Source: an uncultured Bacilli bacterium
GTDB lineage: Bacteria > Bacillota_I > Bacilli_A > RFN20 > CAG-826
Assembly: GCA_934168325.1 (NCBI GenBank)
Contig: CAKPNG010000026.1
Location: 1 to 21,336, forward strand
DNA length: 21,336 nt
Direction: 5' to 3'
Both the position numbers and the translations under genes were made by a program. The notes beneath the pieces were generated by a model, which was not told where the DNA came from, ran no database searches, and saw only the letters and a program-made list of their open reading frames with translations. Shown here in pieces: positions 7,694 through 13,495 of the stretch (the stretch's first letter is position 1; the number at the start of each line of letters is the position of its first letter).

Positions 7694-7741
7694 ATTTTCA
7701 TAGAATTTTAATTATTTTTTTGTATCAAAATAAATTCTATC

Positions 7742-7771
7742 AAACAAAAGGATGATTTTACTCACCATTTT
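7742..7771 (-). terminator. Probable intrinsic terminator after hypA
   Basis: On the minus strand, six bases past the hypA stop: a ten-position stem AAAATGGTGA/TCATCCTTTT with one mismatch and one G-T pair, loop GTAAAA, then TTTTGTTTG. The loop matches the one in the tRNA-Glu terminator. Confidence 0.5.
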
Positions 7772-7776
7772 GTATT

Positions 7777-8157
7777 TTATTTTTTTGTCTCTTCTACTGT
7801 TTCTTCTACAACTTCAGGTACCAAAATTTCTTTTATTAAAAACTCTCTTCCAGATAAGATATCTTTTTCAAATGAATTACATTTTGGACAATAACCTTCG
7901 TTATCAATGATATTAAAAACTTCTCCACAATTTTTACATTTTCCAAGGCCTGGAATTACTTCAATTTTTAATTTTGTATCCTTGAAAAAAGTATGTTTAT
8001 CTGTGGCAGCTGGCCAGCATTCATCTAAATAAATTGGAATAACTCCAGATAACTGTCCAACTTGAAGAACAACAGTATCAATAGCAGGAAGATTTTCCTC
8101 CTCAACTACTTTTTTTAATGTATTAACTATTTGAAATACAATTCCTAATTCATGCAT
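7777..8157 (-). CDS. hypA: HypA-type nickel/zinc metallochaperone
   Basis: HypA delivers nickel during [NiFe]-hydrogenase (and sometimes urease) maturation. The 126-residue protein begins with Met-His-Glu, whose His2 is the conserved nickel ligand, which fixes the start. The zinc site is CKNC (Cys74, Cys77) and CPKC (Cys90, Cys93). The family signature VVLQVGQLSGVIPIYLDECW follows at 29-48. A Glu/Val-rich tail (from about 113) is extra. It lies three bases after the 885-aa oxidoreductase gene and has no evident ribosome site, so it is probably translationally coupled. No hydrogenase structural gene or other hyp gene is in the window, so its client is unknown; it may serve the neighbouring oxidoreductase or a remote enzyme. 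Confidence 0.9.
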   Translation of the reverse strand: MHELGIVFQIVNTLKKVVEEENLPAIDTVVLQVGQLSGVIPIYLDECWPAATDKHTFFKDTKLKIEVIPGLGKCKNCGEVFNIIDNEGYCPKCNSFEKDILSGREFLIKEILVPEVVEETVEETKK

Positions 8158-8160
8158 ATT

Positions 8161-10818
8161 TTATTTTTTAGGTGTAATAGGTTTTATGATTATTTTACCA
8201 GCACGTTTAATAGCATGTTTTGCCATTTCGATTGGTAATTTTTCATAAACTTTACCTTCAACAGTTTTCTCGTTTCTTACTAATTTGATAGCATCAAATT
8301 TACATTTTGTTGTACATTGTCCACAACCAATACACATATATGTATCAACTTTTGCAGCACCACAACCTAAACAACGAGATGTTTCAAGTTTCATTTGTTC
8401 TTCTGTAAATGTAGCTCTAGTATCTTTAAATGTACCATGATTTTCTTTGATTGATAATGGACGTTGACGTTTTACATTATCATAACCAGATATTTCAAGA
8501 TTATCTTTATCAAGAGAGATATATTTTCTTCTATCTCTACCATATTTTTGAGTTTGACCTGGCCAAACAGCTCTATGAATAGATATAGCACCTTCTTTAC
8601 CGCTAGCAATTGCATCAATTGCAAATTTAGGACCAGTTACACAATCACCACCAGCAATAATATTACTTTCACCAGTAACATAGAATTCATCAACTGAAAC
8701 TGTGTTATTTTTATTTAACTTAACATTTGTTCCTTCAAGCAATTTGCCCCATTCAATTCTTTGTCCTATAGAAACAAGTACATAATCAGCTTCAATAGTA
8801 ATTGCATCATTCTCATCATATTTTGGAGCAAATTTACCTTCTTCGTTAAATACGGAAACACATTTTTTGAATTCTATACCAACGACTTTGCCATCTTTGA
8901 CAATAATACGTTTTGGGCCGTATCCATTATTAATAATGACGTTTTCGCTTTCTGCCTCTTCAATTTCTTCTTCAAGTGCAGGCATTTCTTCTCTTTTTTC
9001 TAAAGAGTACATATTTACAGTTTCAGCCCCAACTCTAGTAGCAGTTCTAGCAACGTCAATTGCAACATTTCCACCACCAATAACAACTACTTTCCCATGT
9101 AAAGGTTTTTGTTTATTAAGAGCGACATTTTTAAGGAAGTCAACACCAAGAATAACTCCTTCTCCGTCTTCGCCTTCAATACCAAGTTTTCTTCCTTGAC
9201 TAGCACCAATAGCAAGATAGAATCCATCAAATCCTTCTTTTTTGAGTTGATCAATGGTTTTATCTTTGCCAATTTCTACACCTGTTACGAATTTGACACC
9301 TAGTTCACGTAAAATATCAATTTCAGCTTCAACTACTTCTTTTTCAAGTCTAAAAGAAGGAATACCAAGTGTCATCATACCACCTAATTTATCTTCTTTT
9401 TCAAATACTGTAACATCATAACCATCAACTGCTAAATAATAAGCAGCACTTAATCCAGCTGGGCCAGATCCTATAACAGCAATATGCTTAGATGTGTAAT
9501 CATGTTTTTTAGTAGGGACAAAACGATCACTACTATTTTTATCTTTATCAGCAATAAATTTCTTAATTTCATCAATTGCAACGCCTTTATCAATTTGACC
9601 ACGTGTACAAGCATCTTCACATTTATGAGGACAAATTCTACCACAAATTGCTGGGAATGGATTTTCTTTCTTAATTAATTCTAAAGCATCTTTATATCTA
9701 CCTTGAGAAGCTAAACGAATATAACCTTGAACAGCTATATGAGCAGGACATGCAGTTTTACATGGAGCTGTTCCAGTTTCTAAAGTATCTTCTCTATTTT
9801 CACGGTAATTTACATTCCATTTATCTTTACCCCAAATAGTATTTCTAACTTTGTCATAATATTCAGTTTTTAATGGAGTTTTTGTACATAATTTTTGCCC
9901 TAATTTAATAGCATTAACAGGACAATTTTCAACACATTGACCACAAGCAACACAATTATCTTGATTAATTTCAGCGTGATAATTACTTCTTTCTGCATCT
10001 GGACAATTAAACATATTAGAAATACGAATAGCAAAACATGAACAACCACAGCAATTACAAATAGCAGCAGATTCTCCAGCACCTTCTAAGTTAGGCATTT
10101 GGTGCATTAAGCCATTTTCTTCAGCTTTTCTAAAAATTTCTTCAGCTTCTTGTCTAGTGATTTGTCTAGCTTTACCGGTTTTAATAAAATATTCAGCACC
10201 ACTTCCAAGTTGAACACACATTTCGTCTTCTAAGTGTCCACAACCTTCGCCAAGTAATCTTCTTGAACGACGGCACGAACAAGGTGAAACAGAATAGATA
10301 TCATATTTATCTAAATAATAAGAAATTTTATCATAAGGGATAGCTTTAGTATCGCTTGCAATAGCAGATTCAATAGGAATAACTCTCATCATACTTTGAC
10401 CATAAGGAAGCATAGTTCCCATAGTTTCCATAAGACCACGAGTATAAGCTTCAAAAGCTTTAGCGATTTCAGGATGTTCTTTAACGTTTTCTGTACATCC
10501 AACCATCATCTCAAGTGTACCTGGAGCAAAAATTTGCATGAAATATAATGTTTCGTTATTTTCAGTATAAATTTTAATTACTCCTAAATATCCAAGACGA
10601 TTAAGTATTTTCTTAGTTTCTTCCTCGGATTTACCACATTTTTTCGCTACATAATCAAGTTTTCTTGGCTTTCTTAAGCCTAAAGATGCTGCAACATCAG
10701 CTTCTTCATCAGTTAAACAATTTAAAGCATAGTATTCTGGTGATTCTTCAGTAATTTTTGTCATCATTCCTGCTAAGCCACCCATTACTTTAACTAAACG
10801 TAAGATACTCTTCCTCAT
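8161..10818 (-). CDS. Multidomain Fe-S/FAD NAD(P)H-dependent oxidoreductase (GltD-like fusion)
   Basis: An 885-residue cytoplasmic fusion protein. Order: a winged-helix-like N-terminus (about 35-95); a Cys-rich module with CSC (180-182), Cys193, Cys201 and CNCCGCSC (254-261); a ferredoxin motif CVACGQCVENCP (289-300); a GltD/NfnB-like Fe-S region (Cys353, Cys357, Cys392, Cys396, Cys400, Cys404); an FAD-binding fold with GSGPAG (450-455); an NAD(P)H-binding fold with GGGNVAIDVA (581-590); the second FAD element GGDCVTGPKFAIDAIASGKEGA (723-744); and a C-terminal ferredoxin with Cys816, Cys819, Cys829, Cys832, Cys835 and Cys839. It resembles the electron-transferring beta subunit of glutamate synthase/NfnB with added ferredoxin modules. 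The natural acceptor is unknown. An AGGGGGA ribosome site precedes the ATG. It sits between tetR and hypA in one operon, directly upstream of the rnf operon. Confidence 0.87.
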   Translation of the reverse strand: MRKSILRLVKVMGGLAGMMTKITEESPEYYALNCLTDEEADVAASLGLRKPRKLDYVAKKCGKSEEETKKILNRLGYLGVIKIYTENNETLYFMQIFAPGTLEMMVGCTENVKEHPEIAKAFEAYTRGLMETMGTMLPYGQSMMRVIPIESAIASDTKAIPYDKISYYLDKYDIYSVSPCSCRRSRRLLGEGCGHLEDEMCVQLGSGAEYFIKTGKARQITRQEAEEIFRKAEENGLMHQMPNLEGAGESAAICNCCGCSCFAIRISNMFNCPDAERSNYHAEINQDNCVACGQCVENCPVNAIKLGQKLCTKTPLKTEYYDKVRNTIWGKDKWNVNYRENREDTLETGTAPCKTACPAHIAVQGYIRLASQGRYKDALELIKKENPFPAICGRICPHKCEDACTRGQIDKGVAIDEIKKFIADKDKNSSDRFVPTKKHDYTSKHIAVIGSGPAGLSAAYYLAVDGYDVTVFEKEDKLGGMMTLGIPSFRLEKEVVEAEIDILRELGVKFVTGVEIGKDKTIDQLKKEGFDGFYLAIGASQGRKLGIEGEDGEGVILGVDFLKNVALNKQKPLHGKVVVIGGGNVAIDVARTATRVGAETVNMYSLEKREEMPALEEEIEEAESENVIINNGYGPKRIIVKDGKVVGIEFKKCVSVFNEEGKFAPKYDENDAITIEADYVLVSIGQRIEWGKLLEGTNVKLNKNNTVSVDEFYVTGESNIIAGGDCVTGPKFAIDAIASGKEGAISIHRAVWPGQTQKYGRDRRKYISLDKDNLEISGYDNVKRQRPLSIKENHGTFKDTRATFTEEQMKLETSRCLGCGAAKVDTYMCIGCGQCTTKCKFDAIKLVRNEKTVEGKVYEKLPIEMAKHAIKRAGKIIIKPITPKK

Positions 10819-10872
10819 AATATTTCCCCCTATTACTTTTTATATTTAGTTTGATAATGAATAATTATCTAT

Positions 10873-11406
10873 TTAACACAAAATTTGATATTCTTCAGGT
10901 ATTGTACGATCAATTTGTTGAGCTAATTCAACTTTTGATATTGGCCTTCCATCAAATAGCCAATCCCTAACAGTATTTACACAGCCATAAATTACAATTT
11001 TGGCAGAATAAATTTCGTTTTTTCCCATATAACGGCCATGCTTTTCAAAAAACTTCTCATTCATTCGATTAAAAGAATAATCGAAAACAAATTTTTCGTA
11101 TGAATTAATACCTTCTGATAAAAAAGCATTTTTAACTCTTTTAAAATCTTTCTCGACAAAGCTTAAAATATTTATAAATAATTCTCCCCACGATTTAAAT
11201 TTAGTTTTTTCAAAAATTTCATCGAGTACAAGTTTGTAATTATAATTCATGACATCATATTTATCTAAAAATAAACGATAAAAAGTTGACTTTGAAACAC
11301 CAGCTTCAGCCACTATCATGTTAACAGTTATATTATCAATTGAATATTTCCTAGATAAGGCATTAAAACAATCAATAATATGTTTTTTTGTAATTTCTTT
11401 TGCCAT
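10873..11406 (-). CDS. TetR/AcrR-family transcriptional regulator
   Basis: A 177-residue DNA-binding protein with the TetR N-terminal helix-turn-helix (about residues 5-50: ITVNMIVAEAGVSKSTFYRLFLDKYDV, where VSKSTFYRLF is the recognition helix). The remaining ~120 residues form a ligand/dimer domain of the DhaS-like short type, ending in WLFDGRPISKVELAQQI. Its ligand cannot be told. It leads the operon with the Fe-S oxidoreductase (54 bases downstream) and hypA, and is divergent from the membrane protein gene at 11603. Inverted repeats in the 196-base divergent region overlap its own promoter, so it probably controls itself, the oxidoreductase and perhaps the membrane protein. Confidence 0.9.
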   Translation of the reverse strand: MAKEITKKHIIDCFNALSRKYSIDNITVNMIVAEAGVSKSTFYRLFLDKYDVMNYNYKLVLDEIFEKTKFKSWGELFINILSFVEKDFKRVKNAFLSEGINSYEKFVFDYSFNRMNEKFFEKHGRYMGKNEIYSAKIVIYGCVNTVRDWLFDGRPISKVELAQQIDRTIPEEYQILC

Positions 11407-11438
11407 AAATAATTTTATAATCGCTTTTCAATCATTTT

Positions 11439-11467
11439 ACATTAACATATTAATATATGTCTTTCAA
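11439..11467 (-). promoter_or_regulatory. Putative promoter of the tetR-oxidoreductase-hypA operon
   Basis: Minus strand TTGAAA (11462-11467), 17-base spacer, TAATGT (11439-11444), about 33 bases before the tetR start. The -35 box is a good match and the -10 box moderate. It overlaps the inverted repeat at 11458-11477. Confidence 0.45.
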
Positions 11468-11477
11468 TTAAATGACA
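11458..11477. promoter_or_regulatory. Candidate TetR-family operator 1
   Basis: A 20-bp imperfect palindrome with outer half-sites TGTC and GACA and an AATT centre; 8 of 10 base pairs are symmetric. It covers the -35 box of the tetR promoter. The length and symmetry are usual for TetR-family operators. Confidence 0.45.
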
Positions 11478-11492
11478 CTAATTGATATAAAT

Positions 11493-11507
11493 GTCTCATT
11501 ATAAGAC
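11493..11507. promoter_or_regulatory. Candidate TetR-family operator 2
   Basis: GTCT...AGAC inverted repeat of 15 bp in which 6 of 7 pairs are complementary. It shares the TGTC/GTCT-type half-site with the palindrome 16 bases away and lies upstream of the membrane protein promoter region. Confidence 0.38.
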
Positions 11508-11532
11508 TAATCTTAAATTAAGTTCTTCGTTA

Positions 11533-11560
11533 TTGTCAATATAATCCAGTATAATAAATA
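11533..11560 (+). promoter_or_regulatory. Putative promoter of the membrane protein gene
   Basis: Plus strand TTGTCA (11533-11538) with TAAATA (11555-11560) after 16 bases. A perfect TATAAT also lies at 11550-11555 but is only 11 bases from this -35, so the exact -10 is uncertain. Confidence 0.35.
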
Positions 11561-11602
11561 ATAAGTAAAAACGACTATTTGTCGGAAGGAAAGGAAGTCT
11601 AC

Positions 11603-12604
11603 ATGGACAACGAAAAAAAATTGCAAAGAGCCGAAAGACTCAAAAAAATGTTTGCTCCTGGTCCTGAAGCAATGGACTACAAAGTCACTCCAGGTCTCGA
11701 CACATTTTTAAAGTGGTTAATGTTCACTGTAACTATTTTAGGTGTTTCTGTTTTAACATCTAAATACCAAGCTTACGGAAACATTCCATTCAACATCATT
11801 TGCGGTATCATTGTTTTATTTGCAATGAAACCTGTTTTCTTTGAAGCACTCAAATTAAGTACTTTACTCGTAGGAAGAATTATTGTCTTATTTGCATGTT
11901 TCTCTTTATTGCCTGGCGAAATATTCGTCATGATAGTTTTATCTTTATATATTATTAATATATTAGAAGCTACAATGACTGATTTCTTCAAAAATAAGCA
12001 ATATTTTAATGGTGTTTCAGGTTTATTTATTGCTGCTGGAGCATCTGCATTCTTTTTAGGATCAACATGGGGAGTCACTCAAGTTGCTAATTCACCAATT
12101 TATTTTATCGATGGATATTCTCAACTTGGTTCTTTTGTTCCATTTACATCTGATTATTTTGTATCTCAAACAACAATATTAGGTAGCGTCACCGGAACTA
12201 CTACAGTTGGTATTGCTATCACTGTTGCTATGATGATTGCTTATACAATTTGGAACTGGTTATTTGTTACTGGTGAATTCTCTTCTTCAGTTGCATTAAT
12301 GCACATTGGTTTCTTACTTGCTCCTATTTTTGGTGTATTTGTTGGACCACTTGTTGGTATGGGTAGATTTGGTTATCTTCCAGATCCAGGTCTTTGGTTA
12401 TTATTTAGAGCTAGTACACTCACATTCGGTGGCATTCTCCAAATTGGTGGTAAAAGATGGTTTGAAGAAAACTTTAACTATGAACCATTTGATAGAAAGG
12501 TTGCTTATATTAAACAAAGTAAACCTATTCAAATCACATGTATGTGTATTTGCTGTGCATTAATGATTTTTGCTATAGTTTTTGGATTTCTTCCTAAAAT
12601 GTAA
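11603..12604 (+). CDS. Polytopic membrane protein of unrecognised family
   Basis: A 333-residue protein with a charged cytoplasmic-looking N-terminus (about 1-33) and eight to nine hydrophobic segments (about 34-52, 60-75, 88-103, 104-122, 136-155, 196-218, 230-250, 262-282, 310-330). The last segment begins with a Cys cluster, CxCxCC (Cys313, 315, 317, 318). I do not recognise a family. The ATG at 11603 is preferred because AAGGAAG lies five bases before it; an upstream in-frame TTG (11579) would overlap that site. C-ending codons (GAC, AAC, TAC, CTC, GTC) are clearly more frequent than in the neighbouring AT-rich genes, especially near the 5' end, which may mean high expression or a different origin. 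Divergence from the tetR operon suggests a shared process: transport or membrane electron transfer, by inference. Confidence 0.8.
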   Translation: MDNEKKLQRAERLKKMFAPGPEAMDYKVTPGLDTFLKWLMFTVTILGVSVLTSKYQAYGNIPFNIICGIIVLFAMKPVFFEALKLSTLLVGRIIVLFACFSLLPGEIFVMIVLSLYIINILEATMTDFFKNKQYFNGVSGLFIAAGASAFFLGSTWGVTQVANSPIYFIDGYSQLGSFVPFTSDYFVSQTTILGSVTGTTTVGIAITVAMMIAYTIWNWLFVTGEFSSSVALMHIGFLLAPIFGVFVGPLVGMGRFGYLPDPGLWLLFRASTLTFGGILQIGGKRWFEENFNYEPFDRKVAYIKQSKPIQITCMCICCALMIFAIVFGFLPKM

Positions 12605-12629
12605 ATAATCATTATTTTTGATAAAAACC

Positions 12630-12644
12630 CTGCAAAACTCAATT
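12630..12644 (+). repeat. 15-bp direct repeat, copy 2
   Basis: Exact second copy of CTGCAAAACTCAATT (first at 7679-7693), 25 bases after the stop of the membrane protein gene and just before its terminator hairpin. Confidence 0.45.
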
Positions 12645-12650
12645 TTAATT

Positions 12651-13051
12651 TTAAAAAGTCGAATCATGTATTAAGTGGTTCGACTTTTTTATTGAAGTTG
12701 GAATTTCTTTTGCTGCTTCAACAGCTAAAACAAAAACTCTTTTTCCATAAATAACATCTTCGCCAAATTCAAATTTGATTCGTGGTGAGAGATTTCTATT
12801 TAAATAATTTTGATATGGCTCATGCCTATAGTCTTGATAATAATCAAAATCAGTTCCAACTATTTCATGAGTTTCATCATTTATTCCCCGTACAAAATAT
12901 CCGTACTCCTTCCCTACAAGAGCTGCTGCATTGGAAAGAGCAAAACATATTCTCCTAGAGTGACAGGTTGAAACCAATTTTCTTCAAACTCAAAGCATTC
13001 CTTTTCTTTAGAAAATAGCAATAGTTCATTAATTATTTCTTTGGCTTTCAT
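12651..13051 (-). pseudogene. Frameshifted AlbA_2 (Schlafen-like) domain fragment
   Basis: From the ATG at 13051 one frame encodes a start like that of AlbA_2-domain putative DNA/ATP-binding proteins (MKAKEIINELLLF, then ECFEFEENWFQPVTLGEY). It is then lost and hits a TAG about 27 bases later. The homology continues in another frame with FALSNAAALVGKEYGYFV, THEIVGTDFD and LSPRIKFEFGED. One missing base in the T-run at about 12942-12945 restores a continuous GEYVFALSNAAA reading. The 3' side is also lost: after AAKEIPTS the frame runs into the terminator hairpin and stops. Full family members are several hundred residues long. The downstream 108-residue open frame alone lacks a plausible start. 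This is a decayed remnant at a gene-poor junction, consistent with turnover of accessory DNA. Confidence 0.8.
12653..12690. terminator. Bidirectional hairpin terminator
   Basis: An 11-bp perfect stem AAAAAGTCGAA (12653-12663)/TTCGACTTTTT (12679-12689) with a 15-base loop and T-runs on both strands. It ends the plus-strand membrane protein gene. The minus-strand pseudogene frame reads into it. Confidence 0.8.
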
Positions 13052-13374
13052 TTTATCACCAACTTTTATTACCAAGTATTTTATATAAAAAGTTGTTAAT
13101 AAAGTAATAACAAAATTGCAGAATTATATATGTTTTTTTACTTATCATTCTCAAATAAAAGAATTTTCAGTTTATATCCTTTAATTGTTAGAGCAAACAA
13201 TCAATAGTTCCTATAATTGTTCAATAGTAAGCGTATAGAATTTCAAAAAAATCACAATTTAAAATGAAAAATGTATGTATTCAAGTTTGACTGTTCAAAC
13301 CTACTCTAAGAATCAAATTCCCATAAAAATAAAAAAGTTCGACACATTTTACTGTATCAAACCTATGATTTTAA
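13052..13374. other. Gene-poor spacer
   Basis: About 320 bases with no convincing coding sequence; the longest plus-strand ATG frame I noted is about 25 codons without a ribosome site. It contains a short GTTTGA-CTGT-TCAAAC hairpin (about 13284-13299) without a T-run, and the tRNA-Glu terminator at its right end. Nothing else is recognised. Confidence 0.5.
13325..13362 (-). terminator. Intrinsic terminator after tRNA-Glu
   Basis: Minus strand stem GTTTGATACA (13353-13362)/TGTGTCGAAC (13337-13346), ten pairs counting two G-T wobbles, loop GTAAAA, followed by TTTTTTATTTTT. Confidence 0.75.
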
Positions 13375-13451
13375 TGGTAGCCTATGACGGATTCGAACCG
13401 ACGAATGCTGCCTTGAGAGGGCAGTGAGTTAAGCCACTTCTCCAATAGGCC
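13375..13451 (-). tRNA. tRNA-Glu (anticodon CUC)
   Basis: A 77-base cloverleaf with CCA encoded. The acceptor stem is GGCCTAT/ATAGGCT, with a G-U at the 1:72 position. The D stem is GAG/CTC, and the anticodon stem CTGCC/GGCAG has loop CTCTCAA, giving anticodon CUC for GAG codons. The T loop is TTCGAAT, but the T stem GTCGG/CCGTC has a T-T mismatch at 50:64. The variable region has five bases. The G-U first pair and the T-stem mismatch are unusual but do not prevent folding. It has its own promoter and terminator. An organism this AT-rich should need mainly the UUC isoacceptor, so this is probably a secondary Glu tRNA. Confidence 0.85.
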
Positions 13452-13461
13452 AGTGCTTAAT

Positions 13462-13490
13462 ATTATAATAATATTAAGACTAAATTAAAA
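13462..13490 (-). promoter_or_regulatory. Putative promoter of tRNA-Glu
   Basis: Minus strand consensus TATAAT (13462-13467), ten bases before the tRNA, with a weak -35 TTTTAA (13485-13490) at 17-base spacing. It lies immediately after the stop of the M6 protease gene. Confidence 0.5.
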
Positions 13491-13495
13491 CAAAA

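Larger units (their letters stand above)
7482..7776 (-). other. AT-rich leader/intergenic region between hypA and rnfC
   Basis: A 295-base region with no credible gene. It holds the probable hypA terminator (7742-7771), an inverted repeat GTTTTGCA (7645-7652)/TGCAAAAC (7680-7687), one copy of a 15-bp repeat (7679-7693), and, nearer rnfC, a weak A/T stem on the minus strand (GTAAAAAAG/CTTTTTTTAC, about 7527-7561). The rnf promoter should lie here, but no single -35/-10 pair stands out from the AT-rich background. Confidence 0.5.

Noticed and set aside
8464..9303. Several open frames of 60-110 residues on the plus strand
   Set aside because: They lie opposite the 885-aa oxidoreductase gene, lack ribosome sites and show Phe/Ser/Thr-rich compositions typical of antisense reading.
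11773..12078. A 101-residue minus-strand open frame inside the membrane protein gene
   Set aside because: It overlaps the plus-strand gene that has a ribosome site, promoter-like sequence and terminator. The minus frame has none of these.
11603..12604. The unknown membrane protein as an extra RnfD/NqrB subunit because of its TGTT sequence
   Set aside because: The RnfD hallmarks (SSPH start, GGLGxNxFNPA, TDPVT) are all missing, and TGTT alone is too weak to claim a flavin site.
12651..12977. The 108-residue open frame as an intact small gene
   Set aside because: Its first residues come from the wrong frame relative to the AlbA_2 homology, which continues upstream in another frame to a better ATG. 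It is part of a frameshifted pseudogene.
13284..13299. GTTTGA-CTGT-TCAAAC hairpin as a terminator or small RNA
   Set aside because: No T-run follows on either strand at useful distance and no promoter or gene is associated.
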